DNA of 7,178 nt from Methanobacteriota archaeon. GTDB lineage: Archaea > Thermoplasmatota > Poseidoniia > Poseidoniales > Poseidoniaceae. The position numbers and the translations under genes are program-made. Location of the stretch: NCBI GenBank assembly GCA_018623995.1, contig JAAZUV010000069.1:1-7178 (forward strand). Direction: 5' to 3'. Below are positions 1 to 6,283 of this stretch, piece by piece. Each line of letters opens with the position of its first letter. Position 1 is the first letter of the stretch. The notes under the pieces were generated by a model, which made no database searches, was not told where the DNA came from, and was given only the letters and a program-made list of their open reading frames with translations.

Positions 1-471
1 GAAGGTTTGACGATCATCACACTCGAAGAAGCAGCGGAAAGCGTTGATGCCCTTTCGGAATTTGAGGCGTTACGCGAGGTCGAACTCTCGAAACTTGCCG
101 AATGGAAATGGGAAGGAGACAGTCACTGCGTGATTGATGGCCATCTTTCCCATCACTGCCCAATCGATGCTGTAATTGTATTACGGTGCAACCCACGCGA
201 GCTGCGAAACCGACTTGAACAACGCACGGGTTATGAGCCTGACAAAATCGAATCGAACGTAGAATGGGAACTCATTTCCGGCGTATGGGCCGATCTTATC
301 TCAGTGCATCCACATGCCAATGTGATTGAAATCGATACGACTGAACAAGATGTTTCTATCGACTCTGTCCTAGATTTTATTATGAACGACAAGCCTTCGA
401 CTTCCGTCGAAGAATTCATCTCGGATTCAATTGACTGGATTGCAACTGGAATTGATGCCGAAAGCATATGA
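1..471 (+). CDS. AK6/Fap7-family adenylate kinase, 3' part (N-terminus off the window)
   Basis: This is the C-terminal 156 residues of a small P-loop nucleotide kinase. Family members transfer phosphate from ATP to AMP or dAMP, and the eukaryotic homologue Fap7/hCINAP also acts in small ribosomal subunit maturation. Visible are the core strand VIDGHLSHH, the strand DAVIVLRCNPRELRNRL with the conserved Arg residues, the lid-region motif RTGYEPDKIESNVEWE (family pattern RGYxxxKxxxN), and a final strand VIEIDTT before a C-terminal helix. The Walker A loop that must begin the protein is absent because the frame is open to base 1. A TTG at 7-9 could be read as a start, but starting there would remove the ATP site, so I treat the gene as truncated by the window edge. 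One residue (Thr) sits between Arg and Gly of the usual RGY. The phosphatidyltransferase follows 29 bp later on the same strand, so the two probably share a transcript. Confidence 0.85.
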   Translation, partial: EGLTIITLEEAAESVDALSEFEALREVELSKLAEWKWEGDSHCVIDGHLSHHCPIDAVIVLRCNPRELRNRLEQRTGYEPDKIESNVEWELISGVWADLISVHPHANVIEIDTTEQDVSIDSVLDFIMNDKPSTSVEEFISDSIDWIATGIDAESI

Positions 472-500
472 CCTTTCTTCGCTAGGTTACATCGATTGAG

Positions 501-1208
501 ATGGCACTTGAACAACTCAGAAAACGGTGGGAAGCCATTGCCTCGCCCCTTGTTTCCGGATTGGGCAAGACCAATCCTGCCGTATTGACGTGGCTCGCAC
601 TTCCCGTTGGAGTTGCTGCAAGTGCTCTTGTCTTCCTTGCTCCAAAAAGCGATACAGGAGCATTCATGCTCATTGGCTCGGCCTCGCTGATTGCGTTTTC
701 GATGATTCTCGATGGCCTTGATGGGCAACTCGCTCGGCAAACAGGCCAAGTGTCTCGATGGGGCGATTATCTCGATCACACACTCGATCGTCTCCTTGAT
801 GCGATGTGGGTCATCGCCATCGCCTCAAGCCCAGCATGGGTCGATGATCCTGCGTTGGGGTGGGCAGCAGCATGGTTCACCATCTTAGGCTCCTACATGG
901 GGACGCAAGCCCAAGCCGTCAGTGGTGGTCGAAATTATCGAGGATTCTCACGAGCAGATCGAACGATTTTGACAATTGCTGCGCTTGCATTGACAGGCAT
1001 CTTTTGGCTTATTGGAGTTGAAGATTATTCAGCAGCTTTCGCTCCATTTGAGCATCTTGAACTGAATCCGCTCACCGCCGTTGTGATTCTTTCTGGCCTC
1101 GGTGGGATTTACACGTTTTGTGTTCGATTTTCGCAAGCGAGAAAAGAGATTATTGCGCTCGACAAGGAGCAACCTCTACCTCAACCAAAGCATGATGAAT
1201 CGGAGTAA
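501..1208 (+). CDS. CDP-alcohol phosphatidyltransferase (archaetidylinositol-phosphate synthase-like)
   Basis: This integral membrane enzyme of 235 residues would displace CMP from a CDP-linked lipid with an alcohol, producing a polar ether-lipid head group. The complete family signature DGxxARx8GxxxDxxxD is present: D71, D74, G75, A78, R79, G88, D92 and D96, in DGLDGQLAR followed by GDYLDHTLD. These Asp residues bind the divalent metals and CDP. The N-terminus (LRKRWEAIASPLVSGLGKTNP) matches the amphipathic start and Asn-Pro turn typical of archaeal members, and hydrophobic segments follow at about 29-47, 56-70, 100-113, 120-137, 154-173 and 190-208. The tail is charged. ATG 501 is the only usable start because an in-frame TAG lies at 483. 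No convincing Shine-Dalgarno is visible. Association with an AK6-type kinase fits archaeal synthases that use inositol phosphate, but the acceptor alcohol cannot be read from sequence; glycerol phosphate or serine are alternatives. Confidence 0.88.
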   Translation: MALEQLRKRWEAIASPLVSGLGKTNPAVLTWLALPVGVAASALVFLAPKSDTGAFMLIGSASLIAFSMILDGLDGQLARQTGQVSRWGDYLDHTLDRLLDAMWVIAIASSPAWVDDPALGWAAAWFTILGSYMGTQAQAVSGGRNYRGFSRADRTILTIAALALTGIFWLIGVEDYSAAFAPFEHLELNPLTAVVILSGLGGIYTFCVRFSQARKEIIALDKEQPLPQPKHDESE

Positions 1209-1222
1209 ATCTCTGACAAACA

Positions 1223-1282
1223 AATACGTCGGTTGTTCAAGTTATTTATCGGCATACTCTTAACGGGCGGCGGCGACGTATT
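1223..1282. repeat. Perfect 9-bp inverted repeat bracketing the surface-gene promoter
   Basis: AATACGTCG at 1223-1231 is the exact reverse complement of CGACGTATT at 1274-1282, with a 42-nt spacer. The left arm lies just upstream of the TATA-like element and the right arm ends five bases before the ATG at 1288. It could be a pair of regulator half-sites, or the stem of a hairpin in read-through mRNA. That the repeat exists is certain; its function is inferred. Confidence 0.45.
1242..1249 (+). promoter_or_regulatory. Candidate archaeal TATA box for the surface-protein gene
   Basis: TTATTTAT stands out as the AT-rich octamer in the 79-bp gap between the phosphatidyltransferase and the surface protein. 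Archaeal transcription usually starts about 25 bp downstream of the TATA centre, which would put the start near 1270 and leave a short leader of about 15-20 nt before ATG 1288. No clear purine-rich BRE precedes it (CAAG only). No Shine-Dalgarno is seen before the start, which is compatible with a short-leader transcript. The rest of the gap contains a GC-rich run (1264-1275) and no recognisable terminator for the upstream gene. Confidence 0.4.
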
Positions 1283-1287
1283 GTGTG

Positions 1288-4200
1288 ATGGGTGCGAACG
1301 CGCTGAACCGTAGTCTCCAACCGAAGGCCGTCATCATGGTCTTACTCATGATGTTGATGCTTGTTCCACTAACGCCCGTTTCCACTGCTGCGGATACGAA
1401 TCCGGACAACCTGCAAGCACAGCACATTGCCGCAACGTTCGATCCAATTTCAGAGACAACGACTGTGACATGGCAAAACATCGACACGTACAATGGAAAT
1501 GTCCCTTACTATCATTCTGCAACGTACATCGTACACCGTCACACAGAACCTATTACACAATCAAACATCGATGTTGCGCAAACGATTGACTCTGTTGCTG
1601 CTTGCGAAGCCAACGTCTATGTTCAGTACGCTTGGTGTCTCAGTTCTGCTGGAGGGAACGGAGGACAGCATCCGGGCCACAGCGTATCCTATCTCGTCGA
1701 TGCCGGTACCAATGGCACGTTTTACTACGCAGTCACCATCGAATGGGACGACCAAGGAACGACCGTCTCTTACGAGGAACTCGACCCGGACGTTTCCACA
1801 CTGACCATCGGCGTCGAGGAAGTTACATCTCCAATCGAAACACCGTTGTACTTCCAAGCCTCTTATTCGCTCGCTGACAGTGAAACAACACTGACTTGGA
1901 TCAACTACCACTCACCACTCTTACCGAACACGGAACCTGCACTTGAGAATACAAGCATCTTGATTTGGCGTTCCACAACGGAGATTTCTCGTAGCAATGG
2001 TGGCCAGGTGTACCAGCAATTGACACCAATTGCAAATCTGTCCTCGGATCAGGAATCGTACGTTCACACAGTTCCTCCAAACACGAATGAGGAAGCATAC
2101 TACGCCATTACCTACTACATTCCAAATAAAACAGGTCCAGGAGAGGACTTTATCGATTTGCGCTTCCTTTCAGGAAATGCGTTGACGCAACCCATTCTCG
2201 AAGACAACCGTCCCCCGAGCCATGTATCCGTTTTCTCAGTGAGCACAACTTCAGAAGATGATGGAACAGGTGAAACCGAATTGACATGGTTTGGTGTTCC
2301 CGGCGAATCCGGTGAGCGATACGACTTGTACGTGTCTGGTGCAGCCTTCACGTCCATTTACGATACGGGTGTGACCTTCCTTGCTTCATTGTATGAAGAC
2401 CAAGCCCTTGAGGACTCCAACAGTCCTTACCAATACACTCGAGAGTTGCCCATCGGCACCCTCGGTATGGCGTACTATTGCGTTGTAACCGTTGACGCCA
2501 TTGGACTCTTCGATAATGCAACAAGCGGTGGTTCATGCGATTCCATCGAAGAGGATGCCTTCAGCAATTGGCAGAAAGAGCCGACAAACGTCCATGCTGA
2601 ATTCATTGGCGACCGTACCGTTCGTGTAACATGGACCGATCAACTCGGTGTCGAAGGTGAGCGATACCACATTTACACATCCAACGGCGTGCCGACCAAT
2701 CCTCAACAATTTGCCACGCAAACGACGTACCATGGCTTTGTGAACGACAATACACAGGTGTTCGATATCGTGATGGGGTCAGACATTATCTCAGAAACAG
2801 GTGCCGTCCTCAATTGGTACGTGTATGTTACAAGCGAGGCACAATACGTTCATGCAAACGGTTCATATGAGTACATTGGTCTCGACCAGAATTACTTCGG
2901 CCCTGTCGAGATTGATATTACACCACCAACATGGCCACAGATATCCATTTCTGAAAGCCGTGGAGATCTCGGCTTCGTTGCTATGGAGTGGGGGAACCTA
3001 CAGGAATTGAGTGAGTCGTATCAGATTTGGCGGCACAGTGGCGACCCATTTACGGAATCTTCGAGCAGCAGCAGTGATGAAGATGGCTGGGAATTGGCCA
3101 TGGATGACATCGATGTTGGCCTGCAAAACTCCGCTACCATTATTCGAAATGTACCGATTACGGCTGGCTCAGAACAGGACGCTTGGTATGCCGTAACAGT
3201 CTGCGATCAATTCAACAATTGCAACAACGAAATCTTGGAAGGATTGAATGCAAATCTCCTCCGAGAAGATGCTCGACCTCCGATGGTTGATATGGAATTG
3301 GTCAACGAAGAAGGTGTTCCTTACACAAGTCCATCGCTCGTCCCTGGTTTGTACACAGTCAAGATCGAAGTGAGTGAATATCTCAAGACGACGCCAACCA
3401 TTGAAGTCTTCTCAGAGGATGGATACAATGAAACAGCTGGCGGAGCGGTCATGACACAGACAGCAGACAATTCCCTAAACCCAGACAAGGGACCAGAGTA
3501 CAGTTTCGAGTTCAGAATATCAGGTAATGAGAAAGCAAGCGATTTGACCATTCGGATGACGCTTGTTGATTTGGCAGACAACGAAGGCGTCATTACCAAC
3601 ACATCGTACAAGATTGATGCTCAATCACCAACCATTGCTGTTTACGCTCCATCACCGTCCTCGGAAGGCTCGAAGTATCTCTACGGGAACAAAATCAACC
3701 TGATGTTTGCTGCAGAAGACGATGTACAAATCGGTAGTCTGCAATACCGTTTCACCTTCAACTACGGAGGTTTGACTGGATCAACGAGCACCTCTCCTTG
3801 GGCCAATGCCGAAGGAATTACCGACATCAACGGCGATTCAACCTCACTCGTCAGTGACATGGAGTTCTCCGCAGGAACCTTCGATGCAGGCCAACACGCC
3901 ATCACTGTTCGTGCTCTTGATACAGCAGGAAACCAACGAACGGCACAGGTTGTTTTCGTTGTAGACTTCTGTCGAAACAATCTCGAAGGTCAGACAGTCT
4001 GTACCTTCGAAGAAGATCTCAAACCTGAACCTGAGCCTGAAATTATCACTCCCTCGATGAGCGAACCGCCATATGTGCTCGTTTGGATTGCAGTTGCAGT
4101 CAACGTTGTCATCTTCATTGTCGCCATGTTGATTGTTCAAGTGAGTTTGTCCGGTCCGAAGAAGAAGAAGAAGGGCGGGGACGAGGATGAAGACGATGAT

Positions 4201-4587
4201 TGGATGTCTGAATTCATTGGAACTACACAAGACTTGGACATGGATTCCATCACAGGAACAGGTTCTGCTGCTGAAGAAAAGAAGGAAGAGGAAAAGAAAT
4301 CCGAACCTGCTGAGCCTGAAGAGGAAGAAGATCCATTCGCTGTCAATGTTGTTCAACGCAAGACGCGACGCAAGAAGAAGGCCGAGGAAGAGGAGGAAGA
4401 CGACGATGACGACGACGACCTCTCATGGGCTGGTCTTGACGATGATGATGACGATGACGACGATGATGACGATGAGGACGAGGATGAAGATTCGAAGCCT
4501 CGTAAGCGTCCTGTTCGTAAGCGACCTGCTCGAAAGGCAGCACCAACCCGTAAACGCCCCGTTCGACGCAAGAAGAGCGAGGATTGA
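1288..4587 (+). CDS. Giant secreted, membrane-anchored multidomain beta-sandwich protein with polyampholyte cytosolic tail
   Basis: I do not recognise a named family for this 1099-residue type I membrane protein. ATG 1288 is preferred over the adjoining in-frame GTG 1285. Residues 1-35 form a signal peptide: R8 and K13, then a Leu/Met-rich core, with likely cleavage near STAA. Residues 40-893 divide into about seven units of 115-122 residues, bounded near P187, P309, P432, P546, P664 and P781. The first five look like fibronectin type III: an early strand with Trp (VTW, LTW, LTW, VTW, MEW), a middle Tyr or Ile strand (YIVHR, ILIWR, GERYDLY, GERYHIY, YQIWR), and a late strand FYYAVT, AYYAIT, AYYCVVT, WYVYVT or AWYAVT. 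The last two resemble bacterial Ig-like domains (FAAEDD, RALDTAGN). Eight cysteines occur in four close pairs, and at least eight N-x-S/T sequons lie in the outer part. One helix (about 930-952) precedes KKKKK and a tail rich in Asp/Glu and then Arg/Lys. Adhesion, ligand capture or envelope scaffolding are possible; none is shown. Confidence 0.85.
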   Translation: MGANALNRSLQPKAVIMVLLMMLMLVPLTPVSTAADTNPDNLQAQHIAATFDPISETTTVTWQNIDTYNGNVPYYHSATYIVHRHTEPITQSNIDVAQTIDSVAACEANVYVQYAWCLSSAGGNGGQHPGHSVSYLVDAGTNGTFYYAVTIEWDDQGTTVSYEELDPDVSTLTIGVEEVTSPIETPLYFQASYSLADSETTLTWINYHSPLLPNTEPALENTSILIWRSTTEISRSNGGQVYQQLTPIANLSSDQESYVHTVPPNTNEEAYYAITYYIPNKTGPGEDFIDLRFLSGNALTQPILEDNRPPSHVSVFSVSTTSEDDGTGETELTWFGVPGESGERYDLYVSGAAFTSIYDTGVTFLASLYEDQALEDSNSPYQYTRELPIGTLGMAYYCVVTVDAIGLFDNATSGGSCDSIEEDAFSNWQKEPTNVHAEFIGDRTVRVTWTDQLGVEGERYHIYTSNGVPTNPQQFATQTTYHGFVNDNTQVFDIVMGSDIISETGAVLNWYVYVTSEAQYVHANGSYEYIGLDQNYFGPVEIDITPPTWPQISISESRGDLGFVAMEWGNLQELSESYQIWRHSGDPFTESSSSSSDEDGWELAMDDIDVGLQNSATIIRNVPITAGSEQDAWYAVTVCDQFNNCNNEILEGLNANLLREDARPPMVDMELVNEEGVPYTSPSLVPGLYTVKIEVSEYLKTTPTIEVFSEDGYNETAGGAVMTQTADNSLNPDKGPEYSFEFRISGNEKASDLTIRMTLVDLADNEGVITNTSYKIDAQSPTIAVYAPSPSSEGSKYLYGNKINLMFAAEDDVQIGSLQYRFTFNYGGLTGSTSTSPWANAEGITDINGDSTSLVSDMEFSAGTFDAGQHAITVRALDTAGNQRTAQVVFVVDFCRNNLEGQTVCTFEEDLKPEPEPEIITPSMSEPPYVLVWIAVAVNVVIFIVAMLIVQVSLSGPKKKKKGGDEDEDDDWMSEFIGTTQDLDMDSITGTGSAAEEKKEEEKKSEPAEPEEEEDPFAVNVVQRKTRRKKKAEEEEEDDDDDDDLSWAGLDDDDDDDDDDDDEDEDEDSKPRKRPVRKRPARKAAPTRKRPVRRKKSED
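4075..4143 (+). other. C-terminal transmembrane anchor of the surface protein
   Basis: These bases encode residues 930-952, an uninterrupted hydrophobic stretch (LVWIAVAVNVVIFIVAML core). It is preceded by a Pro-Glu linker (PEPEPE at about 913-918) and followed by SGPKKKKK. By the positive-inside rule this puts the beta-sandwich domains outside and the charged tail in the cytoplasm. The signal peptide at the other end supports the same orientation. Confidence 0.8.
4384..4491 (+). repeat. GAN-triplet low-complexity tract coding Glu/Asp runs
   Basis: In-frame GAG/GAA/GAC/GAT codons encode E5 D7 (residues 1033-1044), a short LSWAGL island, then D12 and alternating Glu-Asp to residue 1068. GAC and GAT alternate irregularly, so the amino-acid run is kept while the DNA is not a pure microsatellite. 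That suggests selection on the protein rather than fresh slippage expansion. The top strand is strongly purine-rich. The complement reads as Ser- or His/Arg-rich open frames that are artefacts. Confidence 0.85.
4501..4575 (+). repeat. Arg-Lys-Arg-Pro tandem repeats ending the surface protein
   Basis: Residues 1072-1096 consist of the units RKRPV, RKRPA, RKAAPT, RKRPV and RRKK. At DNA level, CGTAAGCGTCCTGTTCG (4501-4517) recurs with changes at 4516-4532 and 4549-4565, so part of the array probably arose by duplication of a 15-bp unit. The pattern resembles the Lys/Arg-Pro-Ala tails of linker histones and some HU-like proteins, which bind nucleic acids or acidic partners. Here it follows directly after a polyacidic tract at the cytosolic end of a membrane protein. 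Confidence 0.8.
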
Positions 4588-4604
4588 ATCGTTGATGTGG
4601 TCAA

Positions 4605-5726
4605 ATGGCTGAACACGTTGAACACCATCACCACTCTGTCCTCGATGCATTCAATCCAATGCACAATCGATTGAACTGGTTGCTTGCAGCCGTTCCAATT
4701 ACGCTGTTTTTTGAGTTTCAGCACAATGTGGAAATGACGTTTCTTTTCTCAATGATAGCCATCATGCCTCTTGCCTTCCTCATGGGGCATGCGACCGAAG
4801 AAATCGCATTACGAGCAGGAGAAAACCTTGGTGGCCTGCTCAATGCAACGTTTGGAAATGCCGTTGAAATCATCATTGCAGGGCTTGCTCTTTGGACGGC
4901 TGCTCAACATGCTGATCAAGCGGAAATCATGATCCAGTTGGTGCAAGCGAGTTTGATTGGAAGCATTCTTGGAAACCTGCTTTTGGTGCTTGGTTTGGCA
5001 CTTCTCTGGGGAGGCTACAAGCATCGAACACAAACTTTCAATCAAGAAGCGCTCTCAATGAATGGAAGCTTGTTGCTTCTGGCCGTTCTCGCATTGATTA
5101 TTCCTGCTGCTGCATCGCATACTGGTGCAGATTCCAACATTCTCAACCTCTCACGATATGCATCTCTTGTCCTCCTTCTGATGTATGGATTGTCCCTGTT
5201 TTTCCAATTCAAGACACATTCTCATTTGTTTGATGTGGCATCAGAGGCAGAGGAAAAAGAAGAACCGAAGATGACGACAAAGGATGCTTGGATTCTTCTC
5301 ATTCTTGCGACCGTTTTGGTTGGATGGATGGCGGAAGTTCTGGTCCACAGCGTCGATGAGGCGGCTGAAGGATGGGGTCTACCGACCCTGTTTATTGGTG
5401 TCATTCTGTTGCCATTCTTTGGTAACGCAGCAGAGCATTTCACAGCTGTTCTGGTCGCAGGAAAGAACAAGATGGATCTTTCACTTGCAATCGCCATCGG
5501 TTCGAGTGTTCAAATTGCTGTCTTTGTTGCTCCACTCATGGTTCTCTTCGCATGGGCGTTGGGCGTCAACCTTTCACTCGAGTTTGGTATTCTCGAAACG
5601 GCTGCAACGTTCATGTCCGTTCTTGTAGCGAACTTCATTCTCAACGATGGGAAAACCAATTGGCTCGAAGGTGTGATGTTGCTCGCATGTTACACCATCC
5701 TCGCTCTTTCGTTCTTTGAGGTGTGA
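4605..5726 (+). CDS. cax: Ca2+/H+ antiporter, CAX family
   Basis: This is a cation/proton exchanger of 373 residues, the usual CAX length, expected to expel Ca2+ from the cytoplasm using the proton gradient. Both alpha-repeats are intact. Repeat 1 has HATEEIALRAGENLGGLLNA then TFGNAVEIIIAG (G84, N85, E88), continuing into QASLIGSILGNLLLVLG. Repeat 2 has FFGNAAEHFTAVLVAGKNKM (G273, N274, E277) then DLSLAIAIGSSVQIAVFVAP. The two GNxxE glutamates are the known transport residues of the family. About ten or eleven hydrophobic segments are visible, split by the acidic central loop EAEEKEE (214-220) that typically joins the two halves. The N-terminus has five His in the first ten residues. ATG 4605 is fixed by an in-frame TGA at 4593, and only 17 bp separate it from the surface-protein gene. 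No terminator lies between them, so co-transcription is likely. Other divalent cations, or Na+, could also be carried. Confidence 0.93.
   Translation: MAEHVEHHHHSVLDAFNPMHNRLNWLLAAVPITLFFEFQHNVEMTFLFSMIAIMPLAFLMGHATEEIALRAGENLGGLLNATFGNAVEIIIAGLALWTAAQHADQAEIMIQLVQASLIGSILGNLLLVLGLALLWGGYKHRTQTFNQEALSMNGSLLLLAVLALIIPAAASHTGADSNILNLSRYASLVLLLMYGLSLFFQFKTHSHLFDVASEAEEKEEPKMTTKDAWILLILATVLVGWMAEVLVHSVDEAAEGWGLPTLFIGVILLPFFGNAAEHFTAVLVAGKNKMDLSLAIAIGSSVQIAVFVAPLMVLFAWALGVNLSLEFGILETAATFMSVLVANFILNDGKTNWLEGVMLLACYTILALSFFEV
5718..5723 (+). promoter_or_regulatory. Strong Shine-Dalgarno inside the end of the antiporter gene
   Basis: GAGGTG, complementary to the 3' end of archaeal 16S rRNA, lies five bases before ATG 5729. 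It occupies the last sense codons of the antiporter, just before and into its stop. This decides the start of the next gene in favour of ATG 5729 over GTG 5723, which overlaps the SD itself. The arrangement suits translational coupling or re-initiation. No comparable site is seen before the other three visible starts. Confidence 0.65.
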
Positions 5727-5728
5727 AC

Positions 5729-6283
5729 ATGTTGGATTCGTTTACATCGAGAGGAAAAGCTGGTGCTGTTCTAATTGCCGTTGGCATTCTTCTCCTTCTA
5801 GCCGGGATGATTGGTTATACATTGACTGGAGAGGTCGAGGATGTACCAACACCAAATACACCCAATCAGGCCTTCTTTGCAGACGATCCGTTGCCCGAGA
5901 ACGTTCTCTCACCACTTTTTGCTGCAGAACTCACCATCACGTGGGACCGTGATGACGTTTGGATGGGTCTTGTTGATGCTGATGAAAAGAAGCGATGTGA
6001 AGACGTGCCAAGCAACTTCTTCACGCCAGGCCTAGGGTGCGATGGAACGTCAACAAACTTCGTTGCCGGTGATTCCGGTGCGACCGCTAGCGAAGGATTC
6101 AGTTGGAACATGGAGTCAGGAACATACTTCGCAGCTCTCGGCGCAAAAGATGGCGCACTACCTGCTGGAACAGAAGTCGTCGTGTCGTATGAAGTGCATA
6201 TTGGCCATTCATTGCTGAGCATACTGGTCTCGTTCGCTGGCATTTTTGCCGGGGGCGTTCTGATGTATTATGGTCGAACGTGA
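5729..6283 (+). CDS. Small two-helix membrane protein of unknown function with an extracytoplasmic beta-rich domain
   Basis: I do not recognise this 184-residue protein. It begins with a short basic cytosolic end (R8, K10) and a helix at about 11-33 (AGAVLIAVGILLLLAGMIGY). A polar loop of about 125 residues follows, and a second helix at about 160-181 leads to a four-residue end (YGRT). The loop starts with a Pro/Asn-rich linker and then shows alternating beta-like strands (AELTITW, VWMGLVDAD, GFSWNMESGTYFAALGA, TEVVVSYEVHIG). The ESGTYFAALGA stretch is reminiscent of small jelly-roll or GOLD-like domains, but that is only a resemblance. C90 and C104 could form a disulfide outside. Because the stop of the antiporter gene and this start are two bases apart with an embedded ribosome site, a role with the antiporter or the surface protein is possible. 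A general envelope protein unrelated to calcium is equally possible. Confidence 0.75.
   Translation: MLDSFTSRGKAGAVLIAVGILLLLAGMIGYTLTGEVEDVPTPNTPNQAFFADDPLPENVLSPLFAAELTITWDRDDVWMGLVDADEKKRCEDVPSNFFTPGLGCDGTSTNFVAGDSGATASEGFSWNMESGTYFAALGAKDGALPAGTEVVVSYEVHIGHSLLSILVSFAGIFAGGVLMYYGRT

Noticed and set aside
7..9. TTG as the true start of the left-hand kinase
   Set aside because: It would remove the ATP-binding P-loop essential to the family, and the frame is open to the window edge.
231..779. 182-codon open frame on the minus strand
   Set aside because: It overlaps the kinase and the phosphatidyltransferase, both of which have clear family motifs on the plus strand. Its own translation shows no recognisable domain.
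1209..1287. Possible small RNA or tRNA in the gap
   Set aside because: The gap is only 79 bp. It has no cloverleaf or T-loop sequence and is better explained as a promoter region.
3844..4356. 170-codon open frame on the minus strand
   Set aside because: It lies wholly inside the surface-protein gene. Its Phe/Leu/Ser-rich start is the complement of the Lys/Glu codons of the tail, and there is no independent start signal.
4384..4491. Repetitive tract considered as a CRISPR-like or satellite array
   Set aside because: There are no equal-length repeats with unique spacers. It is an in-frame run of Asp/Glu codons within a gene.
4353..4724. Minus-strand frame with long serine runs (and a neighbouring His/Arg-rich one at 4343-4546)
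   Set aside because: The Ser and His runs are the antisense reading of the GAN-triplet tract. The frame also crosses from one real gene into the next.
5723..5725. GTG start overlapping the antiporter stop
   Set aside because: It lies inside the GAGGTG ribosome site, while ATG 5729 has that site at correct spacing.
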